Shown here: positions 8,974 to 17,609 of the stretch, piece after piece | How positions within the stretch are numbered: position 1 is the stretch's first letter | Layout: each line of letters begins with the position of its first letter | Origin: Thermocatellispora tengchongensis | Lineage (GTDB): Bacteria; Actinomycetota; Actinomycetes; Streptosporangiales; Streptosporangiaceae | Direction of reading: 5' to 3' | DNA: 64,000 nt | Assembly (NCBI RefSeq): GCF_014202315.1 | Contig: NZ_JACHGN010000007.1 | Location: 132,569 to 196,568 of the forward strand | The notes under the pieces: model-generated | Told to the model about the DNA's origin: nothing | Databases searched by the model: none | What the model saw: the letters and a program-made list of their open reading frames with translations, nothing else | Made by a program: the position numbers and the translations under genes

Positions 8974-9632
8974 GCCAGCTCCTCGCCCATCGGCTCGTCC
9001 TGGCCTTCGCCATAGCCGCGCTCGGTCACGGTGTCGCGCTGTGTCATGATCCCCTCCCCGCTCGTCATCGCCGGGGGGAGAGCTCCGCCGCGTGGCGCCC
9101 GATGCTCCAGCGCCTCGCGCAACTGGGCACGGCCGCGGTGGATCCGGCTGCGGACCGTGCCCAGCTTCACGCCGAGCGTGGCCGCGATCTCTTCGTAGGA
9201 CAGCCCTTCGATGTCGCACAGCACCACGGCGGCCCGGAACTCCGGGGCCAGCGCGTCGAGCGCGGCCTGGATGTCGGGTTCGAGGTGCGTGTCGTCGTAC
9301 GCCTGCGCGGGCGAGGGCTCGCGCCCGCGCAGCCGCTCGGCCGCGTCGTCGGCCAGCCCCTCGAACTTGATCCGCTGCCTGCGCCGCGCCATGTCCAGGA
9401 ACAGGTTCGTGGTGATGCGGTGCAGCCAGCCCTCGAAGGTGCCGGGCGTGTAGTTGGACAAAGACCGGAACACCCGGACGAAGACCTCTTGAGTGAGGTC
9501 TTCGGCGTCATGGACGTTCCCGGTCAGCCTGTAGGCGAGCCGGTACACCCGCGCCGAGTGTGTCCGGACGACCTCCTCCCACGTGGGAGGGGTCCATTCG
9601 GACACGGGAGTTTCCGCCTGGTGGTCGTCCAC
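8970..9632 (-). CDS. sigE: ECF sigma factor SigE
   Basis: 220 residues. GTG 9632 is chosen because AGAGGAG lies 6 nt upstream; TTG 9719 and ATG 9668 are longer alternatives in frame. Region 2 is seen in [21 protein letters not shown] and [20 protein letters not shown]. Region 4 is the helix-turn-helix [25 protein letters not shown]. Sigma-E directs RNA polymerase to cell-envelope stress promoters. The operon continues with rseA and the MucB-like gene. An ECF-type promoter upstream fits autoregulation. Confidence 0.94.
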   Translation of the reverse strand: MDDHQAETPVSEWTPPTWEEVVRTHSARVYRLAYRLTGNVHDAEDLTQEVFVRVFRSLSNYTPGTFEGWLHRITTNLFLDMARRRQRIKFEGLADDAAERLRGREPSPAQAYDDTHLEPDIQAALDALAPEFRAAVVLCDIEGLSYEEIAATLGVKLGTVRSRIHRGRAQLREALEHRAPRGGALPPAMTSGEGIMTQRDTVTERGYGEGQDEPMGEELA

Positions 9633-9737
9633 CAGCGCTCCTCTCTCCGGGACCACCGCTATCGCCATAGTGCCTGGTTTCGCCCCTTCGTGCGTACGGA
9701 CTTCCGTGTGATCCGGCAAAGGCCGCTTAAACCGTGC

Positions 9738-9763
9738 AACGCACCGGGCACCACATGAGTTCC
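9738..9763 (-). promoter_or_regulatory. ECF (sigma-E type) promoter of sigE
   Basis: On the minus strand GGAACT (9763-9758) is followed after exactly 16 nt by CGTT (9741-9738). This matches the GGAAC-N16/17-CGTT pattern of SigE/SigH-type ECF promoters. It points into sigE with the start site expected near 9731, which argues that sigE is autoregulated. Confidence 0.7.
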
Positions 9764-9840
9764 CGATCCGGCTTCCCTCCCCTAGGCTGCGACCAGCGAG
9801 TCAAACAGTGCGTACGGCGAAAAGCAGGGAGGAGAGGCCA

Positions 9841-10488
9841 ATGGACTCGGCGGCAAGTCCGGTGGAGGCCACTCTGGCCTATGCCGAGGAGTTCCACCCC
9901 GAGGACGAGATCCTGCGGGCGGCGCGGGCCCGCGGAGTCGAGGTGGGAGCCACGCCGATCCAGCCCGGAGTGGGTGCGGCGCTCTGCTTCCTCGCCACCG
10001 CGATCACCGCCAAGTCGGTGGTCGAGGTCGGCACCGGATGCGGCGTCTCGGGGTTGTGGCTGCTGCGCGGCATGCGCCCCGACGGCACGCTGACCAGCGT
10101 GGACGTCGAGCCCGAGCACCAGCGCCTGGCCCGCCAGGCGTTCTCGCAGGCCGGCTTCGCCGGCGGCCGCACCCGGCTGATCACCGGCCGGGCCCTGGAC
10201 GTGCTGCCCCGCCTGTCCGACGGCGGCTACGACCTGGTCTTCGCCGACGCCGCCAAGCAGGAGTACGCCGACTACCTGGCCGAGGCGGTGCGCCTGCTGC
10301 GCGTGGGCGGCATCGTGGCCTTCGACAACGCGCTGTGGCACGACCGCGTCGCCGACCCCTCCCGGCGCGACCCCGACACCGTGGCGATCAGGGAGCTGGG
10401 CAAGCTGATCCGCGCCGACGACCGGCTGCGCCCGCTGCTCATCCCGCTGGGCGACGGCCTGCTCACCGCGATCAAGATCGCGGCGTAG
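9841..10488 (+). CDS. SAM-dependent O-methyltransferase (CCoAOMT-like family 3)
   Basis: 215 residues. ATG 9841 is preferred because GGGAGGAGAGG lies just upstream; a longer frame from 9808 has no such site. The SAM-binding motif is VVEVGTGCGVSGLWLL (about 60-75). SVDVEPEHQRLARQAF is motif II, and DLVFADAAKQEYADYL holds the acidic metal-site residues of catechol-type O-methyltransferases. M. tuberculosis has a homologue (Rv1220c) directly beside sigE, so the position is conserved. The substrate is unknown. It is divergent from sigE. Confidence 0.9.
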   Translation: MDSAASPVEATLAYAEEFHPEDEILRAARARGVEVGATPIQPGVGAALCFLATAITAKSVVEVGTGCGVSGLWLLRGMRPDGTLTSVDVEPEHQRLARQAFSQAGFAGGRTRLITGRALDVLPRLSDGGYDLVFADAAKQEYADYLAEAVRLLRVGGIVAFDNALWHDRVADPSRRDPDTVAIRELGKLIRADDRLRPLLIPLGDGLLTAIKIAA

Positions 10489-10497
10489 CGCCCCGGC

Positions 10498-11916
10498 TCA
10501 GCCCTCGGTGAGCCAGGACAGCAGCAGCCGTACGCCGTAGCCGGTGGCGCCCTTGGTCAGCACGCCCTCGTCGCTGCCGCTGCGCCCCACGCCCGCGATG
10601 TCCAGATGGGCCCAGGGCCGCTTGCCGGTGAACTCGCGCAGGAACAGGGCCGCGGTGATCGAGCCCGCGCCGTACGTGGAGCCGGACTCGACGTTGGCCA
10701 GGTCGGCGACCGACGACTCCAGCGCCGGGGCGTACTCCTCGACGAGTGGCATTCGCCACAGCCGGTCGCCGCTGCGGTCGCCCGCGGCCAGCAGCGCCGC
10801 CGCCAGGTCGTCGTCGGTGGCGTACACGGCGCCGACGTCGTTGCCCAGGGCCACCCGGACCGCCCCGGTGAGGGTGGCGATGTCCACCATCACGTCGGGG
10901 TCGAGCTCGGCGTCGGCGTACGCGAGGGCGTCGGCCAGCACCAGCCGTCCCTCGGCGTCGGTGTTGAGCACCTCGACCGTACGCCCGCCGTACTGCGTGA
11001 TCACGTCGCTGGGCCGCTGCGCCGAACCCGAGGGCATGTTCTCGGCCGAGGCGACCAGCCCGGTGACCCGCGCCCGCACGCCCAGCTCGCGCAGCACGCC
11101 CAGCACCGCGATCACCACCGCGCCGCCCGCCATGTCGGTCTTCTGCAGCTTCATGTTCTCGGTCGGCTTGAGGGACAGGCCGCCGCTGTCGAACGTGATG
11201 CCCTTGCCCACCAGCACGATGTGCCGGCCGTCGGGGTCGTCGGGCTCGTAGGAGAGCTGGATCAGCCGCGGCGGGCGCGGCGAGCCCTTGCCGACCGCGA
11301 TCAGGCCGCCGAAGCCGCCCGCCCGCAGCTCGTGCTCGTCCCAGACCCGCACCGGCACGCCCTGCTCGGCGGCCCGCTCGGCCAGCCACTGCGGGTGCTT
11401 CACCGACGACGGCATGTTCGCCAGATCGCGCGCCAGCCCCACCGCGCGGGCGAAGACCTCGCCCCGCCGCACCTCACCGGCGTCGGCGCCGGCGAACTCG
11501 ATCGACCGGACCGCCTTCGACGGCTGCTCGCCCATCGAGAACGAGTAGGAGGCCAGCAGCGCGCCCTCGACCAGCGGCGCGGCCTGGACGCCCTCGGGGA
11601 GCACCACGGTCAGCGCCTCGCGGCTCCTGGCCCGCCGGGCGAGCGCCGCGCCCGCCTTGCGCAGCGCGGCCTGGCCGCGGTCGCCGACGCCGTAGCACAG
11701 CAGCCGCCCCACCTCCTCGCCGCGGGCGAAGGGGGTCTCCACGATCTCGCCCGGGTCGCCCTTGGCCTGGTGGGCGGGGAGCAGCCCCGCCAGCGGCACC
11801 GGAGGTTCGAGATCCCCGGGCACGGCCGGCGTCAGATCCCGGTCGAACGGCACGGCCACCAGGGTCGCGCCGGGTCGGGGCCGATCGGTCACGGTGATCG
11901 AGGTCTCGATGGGCAC
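10498..11916 (-). CDS. pepA: Leucyl aminopeptidase (M17, PepA-like)
   Basis: 472 residues from GTG 11916, which has AAGGAG 9 nt upstream; the longer open frame to 12003 lacks this support. The N-terminal macro-like domain is seen in the first 160 residues. The C-terminal M17 catalytic domain holds KGITFDSGGLSLKP (metal Lys and Asp) and the invariant NTDAEGRL signature at about residue 318. The enzyme removes N-terminal residues from peptides, using two metal ions in a hexamer. It converges on the O-methyltransferase gene with a 9-bp gap. Confidence 0.94.
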   Translation of the reverse strand: MPIETSITVTDRPRPGATLVAVPFDRDLTPAVPGDLEPPVPLAGLLPAHQAKGDPGEIVETPFARGEEVGRLLCYGVGDRGQAALRKAGAALARRARSREALTVVLPEGVQAAPLVEGALLASYSFSMGEQPSKAVRSIEFAGADAGEVRRGEVFARAVGLARDLANMPSSVKHPQWLAERAAEQGVPVRVWDEHELRAGGFGGLIAVGKGSPRPPRLIQLSYEPDDPDGRHIVLVGKGITFDSGGLSLKPTENMKLQKTDMAGGAVVIAVLGVLRELGVRARVTGLVASAENMPSGSAQRPSDVITQYGGRTVEVLNTDAEGRLVLADALAYADAELDPDVMVDIATLTGAVRVALGNDVGAVYATDDDLAAALLAAGDRSGDRLWRMPLVEEYAPALESSVADLANVESGSTYGAGSITAALFLREFTGKRPWAHLDIAGVGRSGSDEGVLTKGATGYGVRLLLSWLTEG

Positions 11917-12120
11917 CTGCTGCAACTCCTTCTCGACATCCACATACGACGGCCCCGGCGCGGACACCCCCTCCGGGGTCCGGCGGCCAGGGCCGTCGCA
12001 CACGTCTATGGGGCCGCGCTCACCGGGACGCCGCCACTCCGGGCCCGCGCCACCGGCCCGGCCTGGCTCGCGCCCGCGAGCCTCGCCTCGCGAGGGGACG
12101 CGAGGGATCGACGGCCCGGG

Positions 12121-12288
12121 TCAGCCGACGACGTTCTTCAGCGCGTCCCCGAGTGCGCTCGCCTCGTCGGCAGAGAGTTCCACGACCAGCCGGCCGCCAC
12201 CCTCCAGGGGGACCCGCATGACAATGCCCCGTCCTTCCTTGGTGACCTCCAGCGGACCATCGCCGGTCCGCGGCTTCATCGCCGCCAT
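12121..12288 (-). CDS. DUF3117 small protein
   Basis: A 55-residue protein that is easy to miss. The translation starts MAAMKPRTGDGPLEV and continues with a basic GRGIVMRVPLEGGGRL segment and ELSADEASALGDALKNV, the near-invariant DUF3117 sequence of actinobacteria (M. tuberculosis Rv1211). The start is ATG 12288 with AAGGGA upstream. The function is unknown. It is one of the markers showing conserved synteny here. It lies upstream of pepA on the same strand with 204 bp between. Confidence 0.93.
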   Translation of the reverse strand: MAAMKPRTGDGPLEVTKEGRGIVMRVPLEGGGRLVVELSADEASALGDALKNVVG

Positions 12289-12466
12289 GCGTGCATCCCT
12301 TCTAGCCTTGGGCCGCGGTTGCGATTCTCGGCCCCCCGGTTATGGGCGGCCGACGCATTCACGTCTTCTGTGATGTCCTATTATCCCGCCTCCCGGCGGC
12401 TACCGGGTAACGATCTCCTCCCAGAATGCGTTGTAGGGCCCCCTTCAGACGGCCAAACTGGACTGC

Positions 12467-13249
12467 GTGAACGCCCGCGCCGCGTTATTCGACCTCTACG
12501 GCGACCACCTTCGTTCCCGCGGAGGACGCGCCTCGGTGGCCGCGCTCGTACGGCTGCTCGCGCCCCTGGACATCGCCGCACCGGCGGTGCGCACGGCGAT
12601 ATCGCGCATGGTCCGCCAGGGCTGGCTGGCGCCGGTCAGGCTGCCGGCCGGCCCGGGTTACGCGGTCACCCCCAAGTGCGTGAGCCGCCTGGACGAGACC
12701 GCACTGAGAATTTACCGAGCCGGTAGGATCACCTGGTCCGAACGCTGGCACATGATCGTCCTGGAGCCCGTGCGCGAGCGCCCCAAGCGCGAACGCCTGC
12801 GCGCCGACCTGGCCTTCCTCGGCTACGCGCCGCTCTCCGAGGCCACCTGGATCGGGCCCAGGCCCTCCCCCGAGCTGAACACGCTGCTCGCCGCCGAGCA
12901 GGTGCGCGCCGACCGTTTCGAGGCCGTCCTCGACGGCGACCCCCGCGAGCTGGTCGCCCGCGCCTGGGACCTGGCCGGCATCGGCCGGGCGTACGAGTCG
13001 TGGCTGGCCCAGGCGGCCGAGCTCATCGACGGCCTGCCCGACGACGCCCCGGACGATCGTGTGTTCGCGGTGAGGAGCAGACTGGTCCACGGGTGGCGCA
13101 ACTTCCTGTTCCGTGACCCGGGGCTTCCCGCCGAGCTGCTGCCGCCAGGCTGGCCGGGTGAGAAGGCCAGGGCCTACTTCGAGCAGGAGGCCGCCCGCCT
13201 GCTGCCCGCCGCCGCGGCCTTCGTGGACCGCACCCTCGCCGACCTGTGA
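12467..13249 (+). CDS. paaX: PaaX-family transcriptional repressor
   Basis: 260 residues from GTG 12467. An N-terminal winged helix covers LFDLYGDHLRSRGGRASVAALVRLL and AVRTAISRMVRQGWLAPVR (residues 6-55). The central PaaX domain contains ITWSERWHMIVLEPVRERPK. The C-terminal domain includes RSRLVHGWRNFLFRDPGLP and LPPGWPGEKA, strong PaaX signatures. PaaX represses phenylacetate degradation genes and is released by phenylacetyl-CoA. The enoyl-CoA hydratase gene follows 32 bp downstream and is probably co-transcribed. The rest of the paa operon is not in this window. Confidence 0.92.
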   Translation: MNARAALFDLYGDHLRSRGGRASVAALVRLLAPLDIAAPAVRTAISRMVRQGWLAPVRLPAGPGYAVTPKCVSRLDETALRIYRAGRITWSERWHMIVLEPVRERPKRERLRADLAFLGYAPLSEATWIGPRPSPELNTLLAAEQVRADRFEAVLDGDPRELVARAWDLAGIGRAYESWLAQAAELIDGLPDDAPDDRVFAVRSRLVHGWRNFLFRDPGLPAELLPPGWPGEKARAYFEQEAARLLPAAAAFVDRTLADL

Positions 13250-13281
13250 CCTGATCCGACCGCATCCGGAAAGGACCGACC

Positions 13282-14070
13282 GTGAGCGCCCGTTACGTAC
13301 GGCACGACGTCACCGACCACATCGCCACGATCACCCTCGACCGTCCCGACTCGATGAACTCGCTGATCGCGGAGATGAAGGTGGAGCTGCGCGACGCGCT
13401 GGAGCGGGCCGCGGCCGACGACGACGTACGGGCGGTGCTGCTCACGGGGTCGGGCCGCGCCTTCTGCGCCGGCCAGGACCTGCGCCAGCACGCGGAGAAC
13501 CTGGAGGCCGGCCGGGGCCTGGACGACACCGTGCGCCAGCACTACAACCCGATCGTGCGCGCGATCACCGAGATGGGCAAGCCGGTGGTGGCCGCGGTCA
13601 ACGGGGTGGCGGCCGGTGCGGGGGCCGCGCTGGCCTTCGCCTGCGACCTGCGCGTCGCCGCCGACACCGCGAAGTTCGCCATGGCCTTCACCGGCATCGG
13701 CCTGGCCCCCGACTCGGGCGCGTCGTGGACCCTGCAGCGCCTGGTGGGCCCCGCGGCGGCGGCCGAGATGCTCCTGCTCGGCGAGCCGGTCACCGCCGCC
13801 CGCGCACTGGAACTCGGCCTGGTCACCCGGGTCGTGCCCGCCGGCGAGCTGCCCAAGGCCGCCCACGAACTGGCCGCGCGCCTGGCCGAGGGCCCCACGC
13901 GCGCGTACGCGGCGACGAAGCGGGCGCTGTCGTACGCGTCCTGGCACAGCCTGGCCCAGACCCTGGACCTGGAGGCCGACCTCCAGGACGCATGCGCCGC
14001 GACCGACGACCACTTGTCGGCGACCAGGGCATTCCTCGCCAAAGAACGCCCCACGTTCAAAGGCCACTAA
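13282..14070 (+). CDS. Enoyl-CoA hydratase/isomerase (PaaG-like)
   Basis: 262 residues of crotonase fold from GTG 13282. The oxyanion-hole segments are GSGRAFCAGQDLRQH (about 57-71) and NGVAAGAGAALAFACDLRVA (about 107-127). FTGIGLAPDSGASWTLQRLVG carries an Asp where PaaG isomerases have their catalytic acid. It follows paaX directly, so a role in phenylacetate or related aromatic acyl-CoA breakdown is likely, but general fatty acyl-CoA hydratase activity cannot be excluded. It converges on the tag gene. Confidence 0.9.
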   Translation: MSARYVRHDVTDHIATITLDRPDSMNSLIAEMKVELRDALERAAADDDVRAVLLTGSGRAFCAGQDLRQHAENLEAGRGLDDTVRQHYNPIVRAITEMGKPVVAAVNGVAAGAGAALAFACDLRVAADTAKFAMAFTGIGLAPDSGASWTLQRLVGPAAAAEMLLLGEPVTAARALELGLVTRVVPAGELPKAAHELAARLAEGPTRAYAATKRALSYASWHSLAQTLDLEADLQDACAATDDHLSATRAFLAKERPTFKGH

Positions 14071-14086
14071 CAAACCCAGAAAACGG

Positions 14087-14656
14087 CTAAGCCGAAATCT
14101 CCCGCCGCACCCAGCAGTCGGCGATGTGGTCATTCACCAGCCCGATGGCCTGCATCAACGCATATGCCGTAGTGGGCCCGACAAACCGGAACCCACGCCG
14201 TTTCAACTCCTTGGCCAGCGCTTTCGACCCCGCGGTCTGCGCCGGCACGTCGGCCGCCGTGGCCGGCACCGGCGCCCCGGGATCGGCATACCGCCACACC
14301 AGCTCCGACAGCCCCTCGGGCACCTCCATGGCCACCCGGGCGTTGGCGATGGCCGTCTCGATCTTGGCCCGGTTGCGCACGATCCCGGCGTCGAGCAGCA
14401 GCCGCTCCACATCCTCCTCGGTGTAGGCCGCCACCGCCGGAATGGAGAACCCGGAGAACGCCTTACGGAAGTTCTCCCGCTTCCGCAGGATTACCAACCA
14501 CGACAACCCGGATTGGAACGCTTCAAGGGTCATTCGCTCAAAAACCCCATCATCCCCCCGAACCGGACGCCCCCACTCCTCGTCATGGTAAGCAACATAA
14601 TCCGGAGCAGAATTCGCCCATCCACACCGAATCCGCGTATCCCCCAAATCGCCCAT
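14087..14656 (-). CDS. tag: DNA-3-methyladenine glycosylase I
   Basis: 189 residues (E. coli Tag has 187). ATG 14656 is chosen because GGGGAGAT lies directly before it. The zinc-binding set is intact: Cys11, His24, His177 and Cys181, with the same 13-residue and 4-residue spacings as E. coli Cys4/His17/His175/Cys179. Substrate-pocket motifs YHDEEWGRPV and FQSGLSWLVILRKRENFR are present. The enzyme excises 3-methyladenine from alkylated DNA. The homologue in M. tuberculosis (Rv1210) lies in the same neighbourhood. Confidence 0.96.
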   Translation of the reverse strand: MGDLGDTRIRCGWANSAPDYVAYHDEEWGRPVRGDDGVFERMTLEAFQSGLSWLVILRKRENFRKAFSGFSIPAVAAYTEEDVERLLLDAGIVRNRAKIETAIANARVAMEVPEGLSELVWRYADPGAPVPATAADVPAQTAGSKALAKELKRRGFRFVGPTTAYALMQAIGLVNDHIADCWVRREISA

Positions 14657-14924
14657 ATCTCCCCAAACCCCATTCCTGACCAACCCAGCCACCCTACGCC
14701 CTCCCACCGACACTCCACCCCCACTCCCCGCCCGCCGCCTTCACCGGCCCTGGCCCGGGGGGCGTACGACCCCAGCCCGCACCGGACCCGCCAGGGCCCT
14801 CCGGTAAGGGCCCGAGCCCACGATGAGAGCAGGGCCGTGATGCTGCCAACGCACGCCTCACGCGTTCGCACGCGCCCGCCAGCCCTCTTGGAGCGCGCTT
14901 CGCACGCGCCTGAACGCGTCTGAA
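14657..14924. other. Intergenic stretch without a convincing gene
   Basis: Reading frames here are Arg/Pro-rich and show no conserved motif. The stretch leads into the 151-bp tandem repeat. I see no clear promoter or hairpin. Confidence 0.5.
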
Positions 14925-15276
14925 CGCGTCTGCCCGTGCCCGTCCGTGGTCGCGCGGAGGGCCGAGCGGTCGGGGCCTGCGCCACCCCCGCCCGCCGCAT
15001 GCGGCCACGGCGCCCGCCCTCGCCCGCCCAGCGGCCCTTCGAAGGGCGGGCGGCACGCGACCGCACGTCTCTCCTCGCGTCTGCCCGCGCCCGCACGCGG
15101 TCGCGCGGAGGGCCGAGCGGTCGGGGCCTGCGCCACCTCCGCCCGCCGCATGCGGCCACGGCGCCCGCCCTCGCCCGCCCAGCGGCCCTTCGAAGGGCGG
15201 GCGGCACGCGACCGCACGTCTCTCCTCGCGTCTGCCCACGCCCGCACGCGGTCGCGCGGAGGGCCGAGCGGCTGGG
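14925..15276. repeat. 151-bp tandem repeat, about 2.3 copies
   Basis: The marker CGGAGGGCCGAGCGG recurs at 14955, 15106 and 15257, exactly 151 bp apart. Copies 1 and 2 are nearly identical; the third is partial and then diverges. Each unit holds the short palindrome CCCTTCGAAGGG. Reading frames across it are repetitive, which suggests non-coding DNA. It separates tag from the copper-monooxygenase-like gene. Confidence 0.9.
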
Positions 15277-15348
15277 GTCCGCCCGCCACCCCTGACCTGC
15301 CGCATGCGGCCCCGGTGGAGGGGGCGGCGGGCCCGTTGGCGCCGCGTG

Positions 15349-15386
15349 GACCGGCCCCGGCGAAGGGGAGAACGCCGGGGCCGGTC
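15349..15386 (-). terminator. Terminator after the lipoprotein gene
   Basis: GACCGGCCCCGGCG (15349-15362) pairs perfectly over 14 bp with 15373-15386, with a 10-nt loop. It lies about 50 bp beyond the stop codon of the minus-strand lipoprotein gene. Confidence 0.75.
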
Positions 15387-15436
15387 GATCGGGTGGGTGG
15401 GCGGGGGTGCGCGCCCACGGCTTCATGTCGCGATGG

Positions 15437-16645
15437 TCAGAACTTGGTGGCCGTGATGAGCAGGGCCAGGCACATCTCGTCGCTGGTCCCGTCGCCCCAC
15501 ACGACGTAGCGGGGCGGGAGGGGTTTGAGTTCGGGCAGTTTGGACCGCAGGGACGCGTCGTGGGTGCAGCTCACCCGTACGATGTCGCCGGCGTCGAGGC
15601 GGAGGGGGCGGGGCAGGCGCTGGGGCGACTGGTCGTCGAAGTTGTACGACCGCTGGTGGAGGAGTGTCCGTTCGCCCGGTGTGCCCGGGTTGAGGTCCAC
15701 CTTGATGGAGCGGCCGAGCAGGTGCATGTGCGGCCCGACCGCGTACAGCAGGACCGGGTCGCGTACCGGGATGTCGCAGTGCTGGGTGGGGCCGGGGGCC
15801 GGGACGGCGCCCTTGTTGCACAGCGTGTTCAGTTGCTCGATCATGTCTCGCGCCTGCGGGCCGGTGCGCTTGACCAGGTCGTCGATCGCCTTGCCGCGCT
15901 CGCACAGGGGGCCCGACTCCTCGGCGGTGCACGGCAGCTCGACCGGCGCCGGCAGCAGCAGGCCCTTCAGCGGGGTCACGTCCGCGGTGCCCGGCATGAG
16001 GCGCAGGCGGATGGAGGACTGATCGGTCGGGCCCGGCGCTCCGCCGGTGGTCAGCAGGCTGTAGTGCACCTGGAGCACGATCAGGCTGCCGGGCTCCACT
16101 CTGTAGCCGGCGGGGTCGCCGAGCAGGGTCTCGTTGTGGCCGGGCGACCAGCCGCCGATGTAGGTCTCGCTGGAGGCCTCGCCGCCGTGCATCCCCACGC
16201 CCTGGGAGAGCCCGGTGCCGCCGAAACACTGCCAGCCGTCGCCCTCGTCCGCGGCGTCCACGCTCCTGGCGTGCTCCACCCCGGAGGGGTCGAGCCGCGA
16301 CAGGATGGCGTGATGCATGAGTTCCTGGTTCTGCGGCAGGACCTGGGTGCCCGTGATGTAGACGGCCTCGTCGAACTGTGGGTCGATCAGGAAGCACCGG
16401 TAGTCGTCCATGCCCCCCTGTGGGGGTGTGGGCCGGTACGGCCGCTCCAAGCCGACCTGCTTGAACCACTCGCCGCTGCGTAACGGGGCGGCGGGCGGCG
16501 GCGGGCCGCCGTGCACGTGGCCGCCGCTCGCCGCGCGGGCGGCCCCGGCCGCGCTCGTGGTGTTCTGGTCCGCCACCGGCGACGCCCCGCACGCGACCAC
16601 GGTGAGCGACGCCAACGCGATGGCTGCAAGATGTCTGAACCTCAT
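15437..16645 (-). CDS. Exported Cu(II) ascorbate-dependent monooxygenase-like lipoprotein (PHM/DBM family)
   Basis: 402 residues from ATG 16645. A lipoprotein signal ends in TVVAC (Cys19). The rest resembles the two copper domains of peptidylglycine/dopamine monooxygenases: MHHAILSR (HHM-type site), LQVHYSLL, then GPHMHLLGRS (HxH site), and VSCTHDAS with GTSDEMCLA at the end. Several cysteines could form disulfides. Family members hydroxylate substrates using two copper ions and ascorbate; the bacterial substrates are unknown. The gene stands alone with its own terminator. Activity is inferred, since not all copper ligands can be checked by eye. Confidence 0.75.
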   Translation of the reverse strand: MRFRHLAAIALASLTVVACGASPVADQNTTSAAGAARAASGGHVHGGPPPPAAPLRSGEWFKQVGLERPYRPTPPQGGMDDYRCFLIDPQFDEAVYITGTQVLPQNQELMHHAILSRLDPSGVEHARSVDAADEGDGWQCFGGTGLSQGVGMHGGEASSETYIGGWSPGHNETLLGDPAGYRVEPGSLIVLQVHYSLLTTGGAPGPTDQSSIRLRLMPGTADVTPLKGLLLPAPVELPCTAEESGPLCERGKAIDDLVKRTGPQARDMIEQLNTLCNKGAVPAPGPTQHCDIPVRDPVLLYAVGPHMHLLGRSIKVDLNPGTPGERTLLHQRSYNFDDQSPQRLPRPLRLDAGDIVRVSCTHDASLRSKLPELKPLPPRYVVWGDGTSDEMCLALLITATKF

Positions 16646-16935
16646 TCTTCGACCATAGGCACGCAGCGTCGCCACACCGTCACGCATCCGTCACCGGGGC
16701 GTCGCCCCATGCTGGGCGGGGGCGGCGATCATCCCGGGGCTCGCCGGCGTGTGGGCCACGCAGGCTTGATCTCCACGGGCGGGTGCGGGCGTGTGCCGTT
16801 GTGCGCGCCTACGGTCCTGGGATGGGGCCCAACGCGGCCGGCCCGGAGCGCCACGGGCGCCGGGGCGTGGTGGTAGCGGGGGTGGGCGACGGCCTACCGG
16901 ACGGGCGGGACGCCGGAGCCCTTGCGGATCGTGCG

Positions 16936-17559
16936 CTACAGGGGCTTGCGGGAGTCTGCCGGTTCCTCGGCGTCCTTGGCCTCCGCGGCGTCCTCGGCCT
17001 GCTTGGCGTCCTCGATGTGCTCCGCGTCCTCGGTGTCCTTGGCGTCCTTGGCGTCCTTGCCGTCCTCGGTGTCCTTGGGGGACTCCTCGCGGGCCTCGTA
17101 GGGCGGGTGGTGGCCGTGGGAGGGGGTGGGGTCGCCGGATTCGGGGAGGGTGGGGAGGTCGGGAGGGCCTTGGGGCTCGTGGTCGGTACGGGGCCGGTGG
17201 GCGGGGCGGGTGGGGGTGGCCTGGGCCTCCTGGCGGGCGTAGAGGCGGCTGGCCAGGAGTTCGGTGACCCGCTGCTCCAGGACGGCGATCTTGGTGTCTC
17301 GGGCGCTGATCGCTCCGGCGGCGCGGCGCAGGGTCTCATCGACGCTCTGCGTGTGGTAGCCGACGAGGCTCACGGGCAGTTGCAGGGCCATGAAGTCCAC
17401 CGCGGCGAGCTGACCGGCGTCGGGCAGGTCGAGCGGGGGCACGTCGGGGGGGAACTCGGTGAGCTCACCGCCGCGGCCCATGGCGACCAGCACCACGCCG
17501 GCCACGATGGCCAGGGCGGCTAGGGCGAGTACGACCAGCACATACGAATCGTGCCACAA
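16936..17559 (-). CDS. Membrane-anchored DivIVA-like domain protein
   Basis: About 207 residues. One transmembrane helix (VLVVLALAALAIVAGVVLVA, residues 7-26) precedes a DivIVA-type segment (LPVSLVGYHTQSVDETLRRAA, about 62-82) and a short coiled coil (DTKIAVLEQRVTELLASRL). The tail is a low-complexity run of Lys-Asp-Ala/Glu-Asp repeats. The furthest start is TTG 17559 with GGGGAG abutting it; GTG 17541 is an alternative, so the N terminus is uncertain. Similar proteins lie beside tag in mycobacteria (Rv1209). A role in polar growth or division is possible but unproven. Confidence 0.75.
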   Translation of the reverse strand: MWHDSYVLVVLALAALAIVAGVVLVAMGRGGELTEFPPDVPPLDLPDAGQLAAVDFMALQLPVSLVGYHTQSVDETLRRAAGAISARDTKIAVLEQRVTELLASRLYARQEAQATPTRPAHRPRTDHEPQGPPDLPTLPESGDPTPSHGHHPPYEAREESPKDTEDGKDAKDAKDTEDAEHIEDAKQAEDAAEAKDAEEPADSRKPL

Positions 17560-17596
17560 CTCCCCACCGGGGGGCGTTGGTGTCGGGAGGCTCGCG

Positions 17597-17602
17597 TACG
17601 AT
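17597..17602 (+). promoter_or_regulatory. -10 element (TACGAT) for a leaderless mRNA
   Basis: TACGAT ends 7 nt before ATG 17610 and no Shine-Dalgarno sequence is present, so the downstream small gene is probably leaderless. Confidence 0.6.
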
Positions 17603-17609
17603 CGCGGGC

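Noticed and set aside
14530-15426. Long Arg/Pro/Ala-rich frames over the 151-bp repeat
   Set aside because: The protein repeats mirror the DNA repeat, three frames are open at once, and no ribosome binding site or motif is present.
16783-17523. Plus-strand frame with a good leaderless -10 (TACGGT, then ATG 16822), opposite the DivIVA-like gene
   Set aside because: Most of it is a Val-Leu-Gly shadow of the Lys-Asp repeats on the other strand. The minus-strand protein has a transmembrane helix and a DivIVA motif, so it is preferred. The first 40 codons alone could still be a small gene.
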